Shown: positions 1 through 12,840 of the stretch, piece after piece | How the letters are laid out: the number at the start of each line of letters is the position of its first letter | Position numbering within the stretch: position 1 is the first letter of the stretch | Origin: Circinella umbellata | Lineage: Eukaryota; Mucoromycota; Mucoromycetes; Mucorales; Lichtheimiaceae | Assembly (NCBI GenBank): GCA_025093555.1 | Contig: JAIWNF010000013.1 | Location: 248,001-312,000 of the forward strand | Direction of reading: 5' to 3' | Length of the DNA: 64,000 nucleotides | Notes under the pieces: model-generated | Told to the model about the DNA's origin: nothing | The model's database searches: none | What the model saw: only the letters and a program-made list of their open reading frames with translations | Position numbers and translations under genes: made by a program

Positions 1-333
1 AAAACTTACCTGAACACTGATTGTATATCCATCAACGCGTCTACCATGCATTTCGTTGAAAGCATCTTCTGCATCACGAGTATCCTCAAATTCAACGAAT
101 GCATATGGCTTGGATGAATAACTTTTTGGTGCAGGAATGTCGCAACGTACGAGTCGACCATATCTATATTCAATTTGATTTTTTATGAATCAGTAAATAC
201 GCCTAGTTCTTCTTTTTTATTATTCCTCCTTCTTCTAAATGAAAAGATATTCAATCTACCTTTCAAATTCATAAGCAAGATCACGAGCACGCGTTCGCGA
301 ACCAAAACCTGCTACAAATAATGTCGTTTTCAT
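1..333 (-). CDS. SR-type RNA-binding (RRM) splicing protein, 5' part only
   Basis: Two exons are visible: 333-260 and 163-10. The gene runs off the left edge after a CAG|GTAAGT donor at position 10. The start is the ATG at 333-331. The joined product begins [19 protein letters not shown] and continues into [14 protein letters not shown], a typical SR-protein RRM. TLFVAGF is RNP2 and [10 protein letters not shown] is RNP1, followed by an ARDAE-like helix region ([18 protein letters not shown]). Proteins of this kind bind pre-mRNA in the nucleus and help define exons. The RS-rich tail expected of the family lies outside the window, so the subfamily (SRSF1/2-like or fungal Srp2-like) cannot be fixed. 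The gene diverges from the ZNHIT2-like gene across about 190 bp. The RRM call is firm; the SR assignment rests on similarity. Confidence 0.85.
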
Positions 334-523
334 TGCTAATATCTTTAGTTTTAACAAAAAAAAAATGTGAGGAAGAAATCGAACCGCAGTTTTTGGCGTA
401 GCCATCGATCTTAAATGGACTAAACTAGAACTCCGAATAAGCTTTTTTTTTCTCTTTCTATCCATATTCCGTGCATATATATTTAAAGTTTCTCTCTGCT
501 CCTGGCAACATAAGTAGAGAAAT
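334..523. promoter_or_regulatory. Short divergent promoter between RRM gene and ZNHIT2-like gene
   Basis: These 190 bp separate two start codons pointing in opposite directions, so they must hold the promoters and 5' UTRs of both genes. The stretch is AT-rich with poly-A and poly-T tracts and a TATATATTTAAA-like run near 475-486. No specific factor site was recognised. Confidence 0.5.
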
Positions 524-1882
524 ATGCCAACTATTCGCATTATTGATGGCGATGAATCTAATGAAGAGGAATTACAGACAAATGATCAATCCCTCTGTAA
601 TATGTAAGTATACTTATTAGCTTTTATGACTTATAATAACAATAACAATAATTATAGACGATCCCGATCGTAGTAACCTTCCTTTTTTTTTTTTACTAGT
701 TGTCAAAAACAGTTCGCCAACTATGTTTGCCCACGCTGTAATCTACGTTACTGTTCTCTAGGCTGTTATAAGGATATACAACATGCTGATTGTACAGAAT
801 CATTTTACAAAGACAGTATTACTGAAGAGATTCGATCGCGTGGAACAAGTGAAGAAGATAAACAGAATATGTTGCAGTTATTACGACGTTTTGAAGCTGA
901 AAATGACCAACAAGCAACAAAATTAGGCACTGATGAAGACGAAGACGAAGAAGAAGAAGATTTACATGAACGTTTTGCAAATATTGATCTCGATAACGCA
1001 GATGAAGATGCCATATGGGCTTTATTATCGGAAGAAGAGCGTAAAGAATTTGAATCATTATTACAACATCACCATGAAAATGGTGACGATAGCAGCATAC
1101 CCTTACCAGAATATCATCCATGGTGGAAAGAAGAAAATAATGGATTCAACAAAAAAGTCAAAATAATAATGCAAGATGATGATGATGAAGAGGAAGAAAG
1201 AAATGCTATACCTAAATTACCGACTCCCTTACCTGATCTTGAAGCCATGATGAAACCAAAATCACCACCAGGACTTGAATCCGATTTGATATGGAGTTTG
1301 ATGCATACTACCATGGTATATTGTTATGTGATGCGACATTTCCTTGGTGATATACGTGAAGAGGTCAAGGATACCCTTTTCGTGGTATCGAAGTTATCCA
1401 AATCTACCCTTTTTTCATCCACACCTGGATATGCGTATGGAAATCCAACAGAAGTACTTTACGATCTTGTGAATGATATATTGGATTATGAAGAAGAGGA
1501 TTCAGAAAGTAACAATATGAGCAGACGGACGGGTTTAATGCTTGTGCTTTTAGATGATTCCTTATCAGTTTTGGAAAAACAAGACGCAGTGATACGAGCG
1601 ATGGGTGATCTTTGGGAATTACTTGAGGCAGGTACCAAGAAAGTCGACAAGACGGCCAGAAAGTCCTGTTTCTTGGCAGCACGGAAAGCATATTTTTATT
1701 TGGCATACGCTGTTTATATTTCTAAAAATCATGGTTTGGAGAGGATGAAATTATTGGCGATGGCTGAAAGAGAACGGCTATTGTTAGAAGAGCAAGCTTT
1801 TGACCGTCAACGCAAAATAGCGGAACAGGCTATAGAAATGCAACAAAAACAGAATAAACCCAAAATTACTGATGTATTATAG
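524..1882 (+). CDS. HIT-type zinc-finger protein, ZNHIT2-like
   Basis: Exons 524-603 and 700-1882 join in phase and encode about 420 aa. The start is the first ATG in frame, in a short acidic leader. Across the junction lies an HIT zinc finger: CNICQKQF, then CPRCNLRYCSLGCYKDIQH and a final C, giving the C-x2-C spacing followed by CPRC...YCS..CY...H...C of the zf-HIT family. The following NFYRD-like motif (ESFYKD) and the length match human ZNHIT2. ZNHIT2 binds the R2TP co-chaperone through RUVBL2 and helps assemble the U5 snRNP. The middle holds Asp/Glu-rich tracts (DEDEDEEEEDLHERF and DDDDEEEER); the C-terminal half is helical and ends in a charged coil. The family call is based on the zinc finger plus architecture. 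Confidence 0.85.
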
Positions 1883-4800
1883 TAAAGGATCCCTCCCCCC
1901 CTTTCCCTATGCTTTCCTAACCTTAAAAGAAACCATGTAGATAATTTGTATAAAAAAAGAAACAAAAAGTATATAAAGTTTTATGGTATAGTATCGTTAT
2001 TATTATCAATATCAAAACATATAATGAATAAGATTGTACCATTTTAATAATGACATTTTTTATAAAAAATAAAATAAAAATAAAAAACTAAACAGGAAAC
2101 TTTTTAAGTTCGGTAAAGATGATAAGCTTTGTGTTAACTGGTCTGCATCTATGAGAAAAATATTTTGATATAAACGACCAATCACTATTCTCATGAATAC
2201 ATACAATCTGACCCAACAACTCACTTTATATTTCACCTACAAGTACAAAATGATAATTATTGCTTTTGTGTATTAATTCATACCAAATGGTACTCTAAAT
2301 CATATATATTCTATTATTACACATCGACGTGGTATTTTTCGAGTTATCTTCCATGGATATGTTACTTTTATAATATTGTTGTGTCTATTCCGGATGTACG
2401 TATAGCCTCTCTCTCAAGGTTTTGTCAATGTAAATTACTATTTGTTAGTTTATGGAGAAATATATAGATTAAATATGTCAGCATCGTCTTTTGCTTTGTA
2501 TTAAGCAGATTCATGCAGTGGGAAATTAAAGTGATGGCATTTGTTGACAAGAAGAGAAGTAAATCACATTTTGACAAGTGAAAAGTGCTACACTATACTT
2601 GCTGAATAGATACATTAATTTAGAAAAGTTAAGTTTTGTTGAATTTATTATATTGTTAAAGTAGGTCAAATATAGAGGTTATGCTACGTGCTAAGGAAAA
2701 TCAACGAAACTTTAATAACCTGACAAGTGTTTCCTTGGTACCATTCTAAGCATTAATGCTACTATAAGTACTATTAAATAGTCCTCCCTATTATGCTACG
2801 TTTTAAGAAAAAAAAAGCTATATTGACGCGATAAGATAGAAAAATGCCTATTATTACTAATAAAAAAAAGTCTAACTGTACATTAACATTATACTAAATC
2901 ACAAATAACTTATCAATACTGCACCCTCATACTGTATTGTTTTTTAATAAAAATTTGCATAGAATGTAGCTGCTAAAATTATATCTTATATATTAAAAAT
3001 AGATATGTACACACAACAACAGTATATTATAGTCATTGTTATATTATTAGTCAGTGCTACTAATACTAATTGTTCTATAATCTAGTAAAAACCAATACTA
3101 GTAAACTGTATGTAAAATACGTTATAAAGTGCTACAAACTAGTCAAGAAGTGGCTGATGAAGGAATATTACAAAACATAAAAGAGACTGGCTACTTTGAA
3201 AGAATTACGGAGAAGAAAAGTTGTTTTAATAAATGTCCCTTTTGTTAATAATATCACTTGTTATCATTGACGAAACCCTGACGATCCAGTATCATAATAC
3301 AATAAAGTTTAGATGCTTAGTACGTACATGAAGAAAGTAATATATTATGTAAGGAGAACTTATTTTATGAAATTATAGTTCTAATAGCGATCAGTATGTC
3401 GATCGAACAAATAAAAAGAGCTCGTCCTTATTTATTATCTTTTCTCATTGTTTATAATTAGATAGTATATCAAGATTATGTTATACTGGAAGTACATAAT
3501 TTTACTAGTTTTTTTAATCCAATAAATTTAGAGTATATGCAAGACACATGTATAATGTTATAATCCCATATCCCATGATCTAGGATTGCACATAAGAAAA
3601 AAAAAGGGGTAAAAAGTGCTAAACATATACAAGTTTTTTGTAACTAATTGTGTATAAAACAACTGAAATGATATGCCAAGAATAGATCTACTAGTCAATT
3701 AATTTAAAGTAGCCCTTTCTTTAATGTAGTTCTAGCCTCTTTTAAGATAGTCTACTGATCTTCTTGTCAAAAATAAATATAATATCAATGATTATTGTTT
3801 CTTTTAAAAAGCAAAAGTGGCAAAACGAAAGTGATAAGATTTTCATCATCTATCAAATCATTATCAGTGATTGTTTATCAGATGTATATATTATATGAAT
3901 AAAAATAAAACATAAGTACTGTAACAAGTTTTTTGTTTATTTTATTTATTTTTTGACATAAAAACTTGATGCTCTTTTTTTGTTACTACGTACATATTCT
4001 TTTTCCGAACGATGAGTTGATATGACGTGATACGTACACATATTAATAATAAATTGTAATAAAGGCTTTGCAATATACGGACTATATATTATATATTATG
4101 ACAACAAGAGAAAGCAGTACGTGATAATATATTTATATATCATATTTGAATGACAACTGATGAAGGGATATTGGGACTATATATGTTCATAACATAAAGA
4201 CATAATAAAAAATTTCCAATAAGAATAGTTGAAAAATATTTTACACATGTATATATTATTGTTTTATTATTAAACAATAGATTCAAAGGAGCAATTACTA
4301 AAGTTGCATGGAAATAAATATAAATACGGAGAAAAAAAAATAGAAAGAGCTATAAAGAAACCAATTTATATTTTAGTAATAACAATAACGTCTATCATTT
4401 TGTTCCAAGTGTAAAATGCAGGAGTAAAGAATAAAAATAAAAGAAAAGAAAAGGGGGGGAAAGAAAGAAATAAAATAGAAATCCAAGATTATTCATGATC
4501 AAGTAATTTGCGTCAGTGATGTCTTTTTTTTGCCACTGAACAATTCGCTAATTTCTGTAGTTATTTTAGTCAGCAGATAGTAATAATAATGTTTCATTTT
4601 ACATATATTTTTTGATTGTTTATTATGTATAAAAATAGTATATTCTCTTTTTTTTTACAACAAGCACAATAATAATTGTTTTTGCAAGCTAAATAAATAT
4701 ATTTAGAATACTAGTTTCTTCTAAGTAATATCAGAAAAGAAAGAAGTATAAATATATTTCATCACCATGTTCGTTGTATTAGTAAAGAGAGTGAGCGTGT

Positions 4801-5334
4801 AGATAAAACACTTGTAATATAAAATATACTTTACATGCATATTATATAATTCGGTCTTAATAATAGTAAAAGGTGTTGTAGGTAGATTGATGAGCCAAAT
4901 AACAACAATAATAAGTTTCAGTTAACAACAAGGAGATTTCCGTTCGGAAAGGGGGAAGGAAGAGAGGATCCGGTTCACCCGCTACTTTGATGTTGACTTT
5001 CTATATTTGTCAATGGGTCTCGCGTGGCTACATGTTGCATATAACGATGGTAGTCATAGGAGGCATTATCAAAATATCTGACCTATTTCTTCTTCCTCCT
5101 CTTCTTTCCTATTGTACACACTTTTTTTTGTGCAAACAGTCGACGCGAAACCGACCTTTTTACTACTGTACATTTTAATATCGAATTTTAATAATATTTA
5201 TATAATAACGGGGAGACGCCACCGCCGCCGCCGCCGAGGACGACAAAAATTTTGTTCTTTATTCATTTTTCAATATATAATATCTCATCAATAACGACGA
5301 GTCATTGTTTTGTAATACATATAGTAATAATAGT
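1883..5334. other. Gene-poor AT-rich stretch
   Basis: About 3.4 kb without a credible gene. Reading frames are short and closed by stops on both strands, and no tRNA B-box or rRNA was seen. The left part carries the 3' UTR of the ZNHIT2-like gene. The right end (about 4920-5334) is less AT-rich and ends in a GCC-repeat-containing leader (gccaccgccgccgccgccg, about 5218-5236), and is probably the promoter and 5' UTR of the next gene. Confidence 0.5.
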
Positions 5335-7606
5335 ATGCCGCGCCATGAGCGACAACAACAGCAACAGCGTAATCCCAGCATTTTTAATCGCTTACGAAAT
5401 AACATACAAAAGATTTTGTCAAAGCGTAAACATGATAATAAGAATGATGGTACCAAGAACGGTAATCTACAATTCACTGGTAAAAAAGGACGTGACTGGC
5501 GAACATTATCTCCAGAATTCCCACCATTACCAGCTGTTGATTCCTCCCCTTCCAGTACAACAGCTAATGGCAATATCATAGCTAATTTTAATAGTAATAA
5601 TAATGATAATAATATTAATAATATCAATAATATTGATAACATTAGTTCAAGTGCTGAGAATTCGACATATTTGACAGAAAAGGTTTGTAATCTATCTTTT
5701 TATCGTGTATATATTTATACATATTAGTAGTTTTTTTATAATCACTTCTTTATTTTCGGAGAAATCTGAACAAAAAGCAAAAGAAGTTCTTTTTTGGTAT
5801 TACTTTTATACTTTATTACGTACTAAAATCTGCTGCTCAGACCAACATGATTGTGCATATTTGTATACATTCTTTCTATTAACAACGGCATGACCGGGAA
5901 CGTATTGTAAATGCCAAAACATTAATTTCTTGTTTATCGTGCGGTGTTTGCTATTCAGTAAAATGAATATTATCCCTCTCTCCCCAAAAAAAAACCGAAA
6001 AAGAAATATATTCTTCTTTATTTTCCCCTTTTCTTTGTTCTAATTTTTTGCCGAGTCATCTACTCACGCCACTTTCTTACTTTCACTTCAAATCATTAAC
6101 CTTTTTTCTGTCTTTCTTTCTCTTTTGTTTTTTATAGCTTAGCACTGCTAATAATAATACTACCTCTAATAATACTACCAATTCTTTATCAACTGTATCA
6201 TCTACATCTTTTAATTTTTCACATTCATATCGTCGTCGATCAATATCAGCAACAGCCGGTGTTATTGAAGGACGACATTTATATACGATACCTGAAGAAG
6301 GAGAGACATTAGATACATCGATAATTCGTAGCTTGACGGAACATTATCCACCGCCATCTAGCGTACGAGTTTCTGAAGTTTCCTCTTCTTCTTTTTCTGT
6401 ACCTTCATCCTCTTCTGTATTTTCTAGTTCATCTAGTATCATGTACCAATCTCCAACAACATGGTTTACCGAAATGCCCGACGCACCTCATGATAATATG
6501 CTTATTGGTGACGAAGTCCGGTGCCAACTCAAACTTGCTCGTATTGTTAATGCAGCATCTAAGCAACAAAAACATGATCAAAATGCCCGAACAGAGATTT
6601 TATTCGACGATCATGATAATGTGCGTTCAATCCGAATCATTACTAGACACACAGAAGATGATAATAAAATTAGTGATGAATATTGGCGATTTAGTGGGTA
6701 ATGTATTTTTTATATATATTCTAAACTGTATTATATAATATGCTTCTTTCAACTAATGTCTTTTTTTTTATTGAGTATAGAAATTCACAGTATCTTCCCC
6801 CTGAACTTCCATGCGGTGTCTATAATCAAAGTTTAGCGGATGTATGGGTTATGGGTATCATTTTGTATCGAATGCTTGTAGGGAAGTATCCGTTCAATGC
6901 AGTGAACGATCGTAAGCTTTTTAGCAAGATGATGTATGGAGATTTTAGCATTCCCCGACAATTGTCTGATGGTAAGTCTCTTTATTCTTTTTATATATAT
7001 TCACATAATTCTTCTAAACCACATGCTAGTTACAAAGAGAGTAAACTTAACTAAACTCTCATCAAACAACAAAACATTTGTACATACATAGATGCAAAAG
7101 ATTTACTTCGCCGCATGTTAGCTCCGAGTAATGCGCGTGCATCTCTCGATCTCATTTTGTTTCACCCTTGGCTCAAGCCTTGTTCATCCATAATGCTCTC
7201 TAATAATAATAATAATAATATTAATAATACTAGTGATCATGACGAAACCACGGCTTCATCCTCATGTGGTGCATTAGTGACTAGTAACACAGAACCTCTA
7301 ACGATATCAGTGTCAAAACATGAGCAAGAACAGCCTTTACCATTACCCTCCTCTCCTACTTCTATATTATCCCCGTCAGATCGTCACCAACATAAAGAGG
7401 CTTCTACGAGCGCTATAAAAGCTAATTATAATAGCAGCCTACACTCGATAAAAAAACATGTCAAAACTACACGAGAAAAAGAAAGAAGACCAGTCACCAA
7501 ATCTTTTATGCGAGTAGTTTACTTGTTGACAAATGGACCCTATCCCCCTCCAAAGCAACCTTATCGAGAGCTGGCTCTTCTTGGGCGTGTACATTCGGCT
7601 GTATAA
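5335..7606 (+). CDS. Degenerate protein-kinase-like protein (pseudokinase)
   Basis: Exons 5335-5682, 6138-6697, 6781-6971 and 7092-7606 join in frame to about 537 aa. The first 230 residues are low complexity (Gln run, NNNDNNINNINNIDN, Ser-rich). From about residue 265 a kinase C-lobe is recognisable: TEILFDDHDNVRSIRIIT aligns with the strand pair that normally leads to DFG. Then comes SQYLPPELPCG (APE-like), DVWVMGIILYRMLVGKYPF (helix F, invariant Asp and Gly kept), DDAKDLLRRMLAPSNARASL (subdomain XI Arg kept) and FHPWL. No Gly-rich loop, no VAIK Lys, no HRD catalytic loop and no DFG could be found, so catalysis is unlikely. The tail is Asn/Ser-rich and ends in a basic PVTKSFMRVVYLL segment. 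Its role is unknown; a scaffold comparable to Tribbles-type pseudokinases is an inference. Intron 1 (455 bp) has a weak GTTTGT donor and might hide another exon. Confidence 0.7.
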
Positions 7607-8921
7607 TTTGCGTGATTTTTTCTAATCATATTCTAAACTCATCATTACTTTTTTTGTTTATTACATACATACTGTTCTATATTAATAGCCATTCCTTTCC
7701 TTTATACAAACCCCCCTTTCTCTTTCTTTTATTTAACCAATCAAATTATACTCACAGATCCCATGTTGAAATATCATTTTTGTGTATACGTACGAGAATC
7801 CCAAACCCCTCAAAAAAAATATACATATTATCATCTTTTGTATTTATTATTCTTTTATACGTATTATATCAATATATATACATACTCTTCAATTCATTTT
7901 CTCCTCAATAATAATATTATATATTCTCTGTACTTTTTTTTTGCTTACTTTCTTCTTGTTCTTCATAAATAGCAGAGATTTTCTTTGTGTGTAGATGTTT
8001 ATTAACATATATTAAAATAGTTCATTAGCACCTCTGTTTTACTAACATAATAATTATTAGTTGTAAAAAGGTAAGTGGAAAGATAGGGAAGGGAAATGTT
8101 GATTTTGTTTACCTGTAAAATTAATAAAAAGAAGATTCTATCACGATTGCATATGCGTACGAATAAAAGGGATTTTACTCATCCTCCATATTTGAAATAT
8201 ATATATAAAATCAAAGGTTTATCCTCCTTATAATATATTTAATACGTACATATTATTATTGGTTCTTAAAAGAAGCTCCTACTACGTCTGTGTATACATA
8301 ATATATAAAAAGGAGGTATACTTTTAGTTTTATAGTATCGTTATAAAAAGTATAAACGAAAAATTCTTTTTAACGATATATGAAACAAAACTAAGTCTGC
8401 ATCATGCGATAGTGGTCGAACTAACAGGTTTTATGAGTCCTTGGCTGAAAAATGCATGTAGAACGTTAAAAACCAGTTTTTTTTATTATTATAAAAAATT
8501 CGATGACTGTATATATATCATCATCATTATTCGAATACTCTCAAATTTGAATTTACTGCTTGCTATAACAAGTGTGCTGTATAAAGTTTAATTGAGAACT
8601 ATAAGTATATCATTGAGTAATATCTGCAATTGATAAAAAAAAAGAAAGATATTATGGTACCTGAATAATAGAAGAATAATAATATTCTCTTTAAACGTTA
8701 ATATAATGTGGTAAACTCGTGTGGATATCGTCATAACAATAATTATTATGCAGCAAAAGAATGTATAGGAATAAAATGTATGGGAATGAAAGTATTAATT
8801 ATTATTAGCATGGTCAACAATGTCTTTGTGTTACTCCAATTTTCGATTTCAGTAGCACCCAGAAAAAGGAAAAAAGTGAATTATCCCTTTTTCCTTATTA
8901 CATAAAAAGACTTCTGACTTC
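7607..8921. other. Intergenic, AT-rich; no gene seen
   Basis: About 1.3 kb between the kinase-like gene and VPS51. It contains T-rich 3' UTR-like sequence up to about 7970 and then AT-rich DNA with only short frames. No RNA gene was recognised. Confidence 0.5.
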
Positions 8922-11900
8922 ATGAACGCAAGTCCTCCAGAACGTCAAAAAAATGGGCGATCGCGCGATCGAAATTTAAATTTACTGAAATATTATGGCA
9001 TTGGAGCTTCTAAAGGAGAAACGCGACGACCACTTGATATTGGTACTTGTGAATAATATGACAAGAGATGGTCGGGAAAAAAGAGAAAGGGGAGAGAGGG
9101 GTATTAAACAATTCACTGTTTTGTATTCTTTCATTAGCAATCAACTTACTCCTTTTTTTTTATTATTATTACTATTATATTAGACGGTGATACATTTGAG
9201 CCGAATAAGTACTTTGCCCGCATATTAAAAGAAAAACCACTTAATGGACTTGTTAAAAAGGATAACGAACTTGTCACTGGTAACAAGAGAAAAAATATAG
9301 TTTTTTGTTTCATCTCGAAGTACGGGGATTGGGAGTGGGAAAGAACGAGACTTATTATTTTTTCCACTTTACTAACAACTTACACATTTTAGAAATACGT
9401 GAGATCGATGGTGACATGAAGACACTAGTATATGAAAACTATAGTAAATTCATTAGTGCAACAGATACCATTCGAAAGGTTAGAATTGAGTATTATAAAC
9501 TTTTTTTTTGAAAGAAAATATAAGCTTAAAGCATAACAAATAATATATATACCTGTTTAGATGAAATCAAACGTTGAAAGCATGGAATCGGAAATGGCCA
9601 ATCTAAATGATAATATGAATGGTATTTCACAACAATGTACCGAGATCATTGATGCACTCGGACCAAACCGTGATAAAATACGACGCTTAACCAACGTGCA
9701 TAATTTATTAAAACGATTACAATTTATTTTCGATTTACCAAATCGACTGAGTCGATGTTTATCCACGGGTCAATATTCTCAGGCTGTCAAATATTATTCA
9801 AGAGCAACACGATTACTAAATCATTATCAACATTTATCTGCATTCAAAGGTATCGAACGCGATTGTGATACAATTATGGGAAAAATTAAAAGTAAGATAT
9901 GGGAGGATGCTAGAAATCCAGAAAGCTCCTTGGATACCGTCTCTGCAAGTATGAAATTGCTACGGATACTACAAGAGGATCCAAGAAAACTCTGGAAAGA
10001 GTTTATTCAAGTGTAAGTATTATGGGTTTGTGCAATTATCCATACTTAAAATTGTAAATGTACTAACGTTTTATTCTTATTTTTGGTAGCCAAGTAGCAC
10101 GACTTGACAATACAACAAACCAAAAATATGATACACTTGAAGATCTTGACAACAAATGTCTTGTGTTACTTAATAATACTGTTGATCAATTTGAGACATT
10201 GTTTTTAATTGCTTCAACGAATGATGAAGATGCTGATAAAGTAAAATGTTTGGATGATGATGTAAGTTTTGCTTAAAGAATACTTTTTTTTTCATCAATG
10301 CATATTAATTTTTCTTAAAAAAATGTTATATAGGACATACTCGAAGCCAAAAACGACCTAGTGCAAGCTATGAACCCACATGTTGATAAGTTTTTTGAAA
10401 AAGTTTCAAGATATATCAGTTTGCCAGTAAGCTTTTTTCTTTGTTTGCAGTAGTCAGATTAAATTATTTTATACTTGAAAAATGTTGTTTTAATATTAAA
10501 AAAAAATACATCGAAAAATAGAGTGTCATGGACCGAGATCAACTATTATCACAAATTCATATTTTAAGTAACTTACGAGAATCGTTGTCCACACATGGAC
10601 AATCATTGGGAAGAGTGATGGGTACAGCAGAAAGAATGAATGAATTAACGGCAAACTGGGAGAGTACACTGATTGGTGGATTAATGGGAACTACGACTGA
10701 AAAGATGAAAGGTATGTACACTGGAGCTGAAATAGAAACAAGGTTTTAATTAAGTTACATCCACGAGGGATCATGAGTGCTAATTAAATATTGGATGATT
10801 TAGAACGACTGGACCGTTTAGACGAATTTAAGCTCAACTCATTACAAAGTATCACGGAGCATCGTGATGTATTAGGTGAATTTATTATTGAAACAGGTAC
10901 ATGGATAGTACAACACGTACAAAACAGTTGTCTTGAACCATTACGTGATTTAATGAATGCGACAGCGGCAGCTAAAAACGATGAAGGTCAATCTCAATTT
11001 ACTGTTCGTGTACGCGAAAGTCTCCGAACGATGTGGAATGATATTCTTGAAATCATTGATGTATGTTTCACTCTTTTTATATTGGATCAGATTACGTGCC
11101 CAAATTGACATGATTTATGGTTTATTTTTAGGGTTCAAATGGATGTGATAGATCCGCTGCAAGATTAATTGTGGGTTCTCGACTATACTATGATTTGTCA
11201 GAACAAGGAATTTCACAAATTTATGCCTGTGTTTCAAAAGAATTAAATAAAGATAATAATAGTACAATGGATCAAATCATTAGTGCTGACGCTCAGGAGA
11301 TAATGGACACGTTTTCTCGAAAGGGCCAAAGTCTTCTTGATGAAGAAACAATGCAAGAAGGATATACATTGAGTTCCTTGATCGAAAAAGAATACCTTCG
11401 ACCTCATCGACCTATAGATGTACTAAAGCAAGTTTCCGGGGTGTGGCAATCCATGTTTGATCGAGTACGCTATTTAGAACAACTAATGGAAACAGTATAT
11501 CCTCAATCAACATCTCCAGATGTAGGTGCAGAAACATCTGACACTGAATATGAGTATCGATTTGGCAGTGGTAGTGCAGCTGGTGGTACTAGTGAAGGAT
11601 TATATACCCGACCAACGCAATCTTCACATAGTCTTACAACCGCATCCTCCGAAACGCCTGGTGAACCATCGGGATTAGGTATCATGCCAAAGTTTGGATA
11701 TGATATGACGGTCAACATGATGAGCAATATTGACAAGCTTTTTGCTGATCGAGTCGATATTTACCGACATGTAGAACCGACTCCGCTTGGTGTATGTACC
11801 GGGTTACTAAGGATATTGTTAAAAGCATTTCATGAGACTGTGCGACAAATGAGACTGAAACACAATGACTATCAACAATTGCAAGTGGATTCTGAATATC

Positions 11901-12232
11901 TTCGTTTGATATTATGGCCATATACGCAAAAAGACAAGTAAAGTATCGAATACTGAGAAAATGCGTACTGCTTTTTGGTTAACTAACATGATTATCTAAT
12001 ATATGTTTATTTAGTAAATGGATGGGTAATATGTTACAAGAAATTGTGTCTAGTGCTTATATGCGGTGTGAAGTGCCAACACCAATGGATCCTGAAGTGC
12101 GTATAAATCTAAATAGGATATTTTCCTTTATTATAATCATGTTACTAACTAACTGGTTTTCTTTAATATTCTTTTACATCCTCACTATAGGAACTAGAAA
12201 TGATTCTTTCTAAATACATTCCCAACAATTAA
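8922..12232 (+). CDS. VPS51: VPS51, GARP/EARP tethering complex subunit
   Basis: Eleven exons join in frame to about 798 aa (human VPS51 is 782): 8922-9042, 9184-9279, 9393-9478, 9561-10012, 10090-10261, 10334-10426, 10522-10711, 10804-11060, 11132-11937, 12015-12096, 12191-12232. The start gives [11 protein letters not shown], the N-terminal LL-YY motif that in Vps51 contacts the SNARE Tlg1. Next come [13 protein letters not shown], then [20 protein letters not shown], the family hallmark, and coiled coil ([19 protein letters not shown]). The C-terminal half has the helical-rod look of CATCHR tethers and the protein ends [12 protein letters not shown]51 acts at the trans-Golgi, tethering endosome-derived vesicles together with VPS52, VPS53 and VPS54. 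The donor after exon 10 (GAA|GTGCGT) is weak. Identification is confident. Confidence 0.93.
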
Positions 12233-12840
12233 AAATAATGATAAAAATATATAATAATAACTAATACCAATAATAAGATAATTTTATAATGTAACTTTTT
12301 TTAGCATTATGTATTACTGGTGTCTATAATTTATATGATTGTTTGACATGACTTCTTCTGCAGGTATCTAAAAAAGGATACAGGAACCCATGGATGAATC
12401 TATATTTAGATAAAATCATTTGCATTGACGGAATTTGAGGATTTCTTGACTTTGTTTTTAAAGTATATATATGATAGTTTAATAGTAGTCGGTCCTACAT
12501 GCATAATAAAAACGGATCATTAGAGTATTATATGATTAAATAAGTTCCCCAGTACCTAAAAAAAATTACTTGCTGTGTAATAAAAAAGAAGGTAGCGGTG
12601 TAAACTTTTATTAGCTCAAATAAAGTGAAGCTAATGTTTTGTTTTTTTGGTTGATCAATTTCAATGCTTTTTCCAATTTTAGAATAGTCGTGGTCTCTTC
12701 TTTTTTTGTCGATCTAGCCAACCCTTTTTTTTTTCTCTTTCTACCCTTTTTTCACCTCATACTTTACCCTTTCCCTTTCCCTTTCCCTTTCCTTTTTTTT
12801 TCAGTTCCATTCTTTTATAAAAACGAAAAATACTTCAAAT
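12233..12840. other. Intergenic with (CCCTTT)n tract
   Basis: About 600 bp between VPS51 and the BAR-SH3 gene. The left half is VPS51 3' UTR-like. Around 12766-12793 there is a pyrimidine tract made of about four CCCTTT repeats set in a longer T/C-rich run, about 50 bp before the next start codon, consistent with a pyrimidine-rich promoter or leader. Confidence 0.5.

Noticed and set aside
5896..5966. Open segment in intron 1 of the kinase-like gene (RHDRERIVNAKTLISC) as a possible skipped exon.
   Set aside because: No AG acceptor directly upstream and it ends in a stop without a suitable donor. Similarity to the IVNA segment of exon 2 is short.
8958..8971. 14-bp perfect palindrome CGATCGCGCGATCG as a regulatory site.
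   Set aside because: It lies inside VPS51 exon 1 and encodes GRSRDR; a coding explanation is sufficient.
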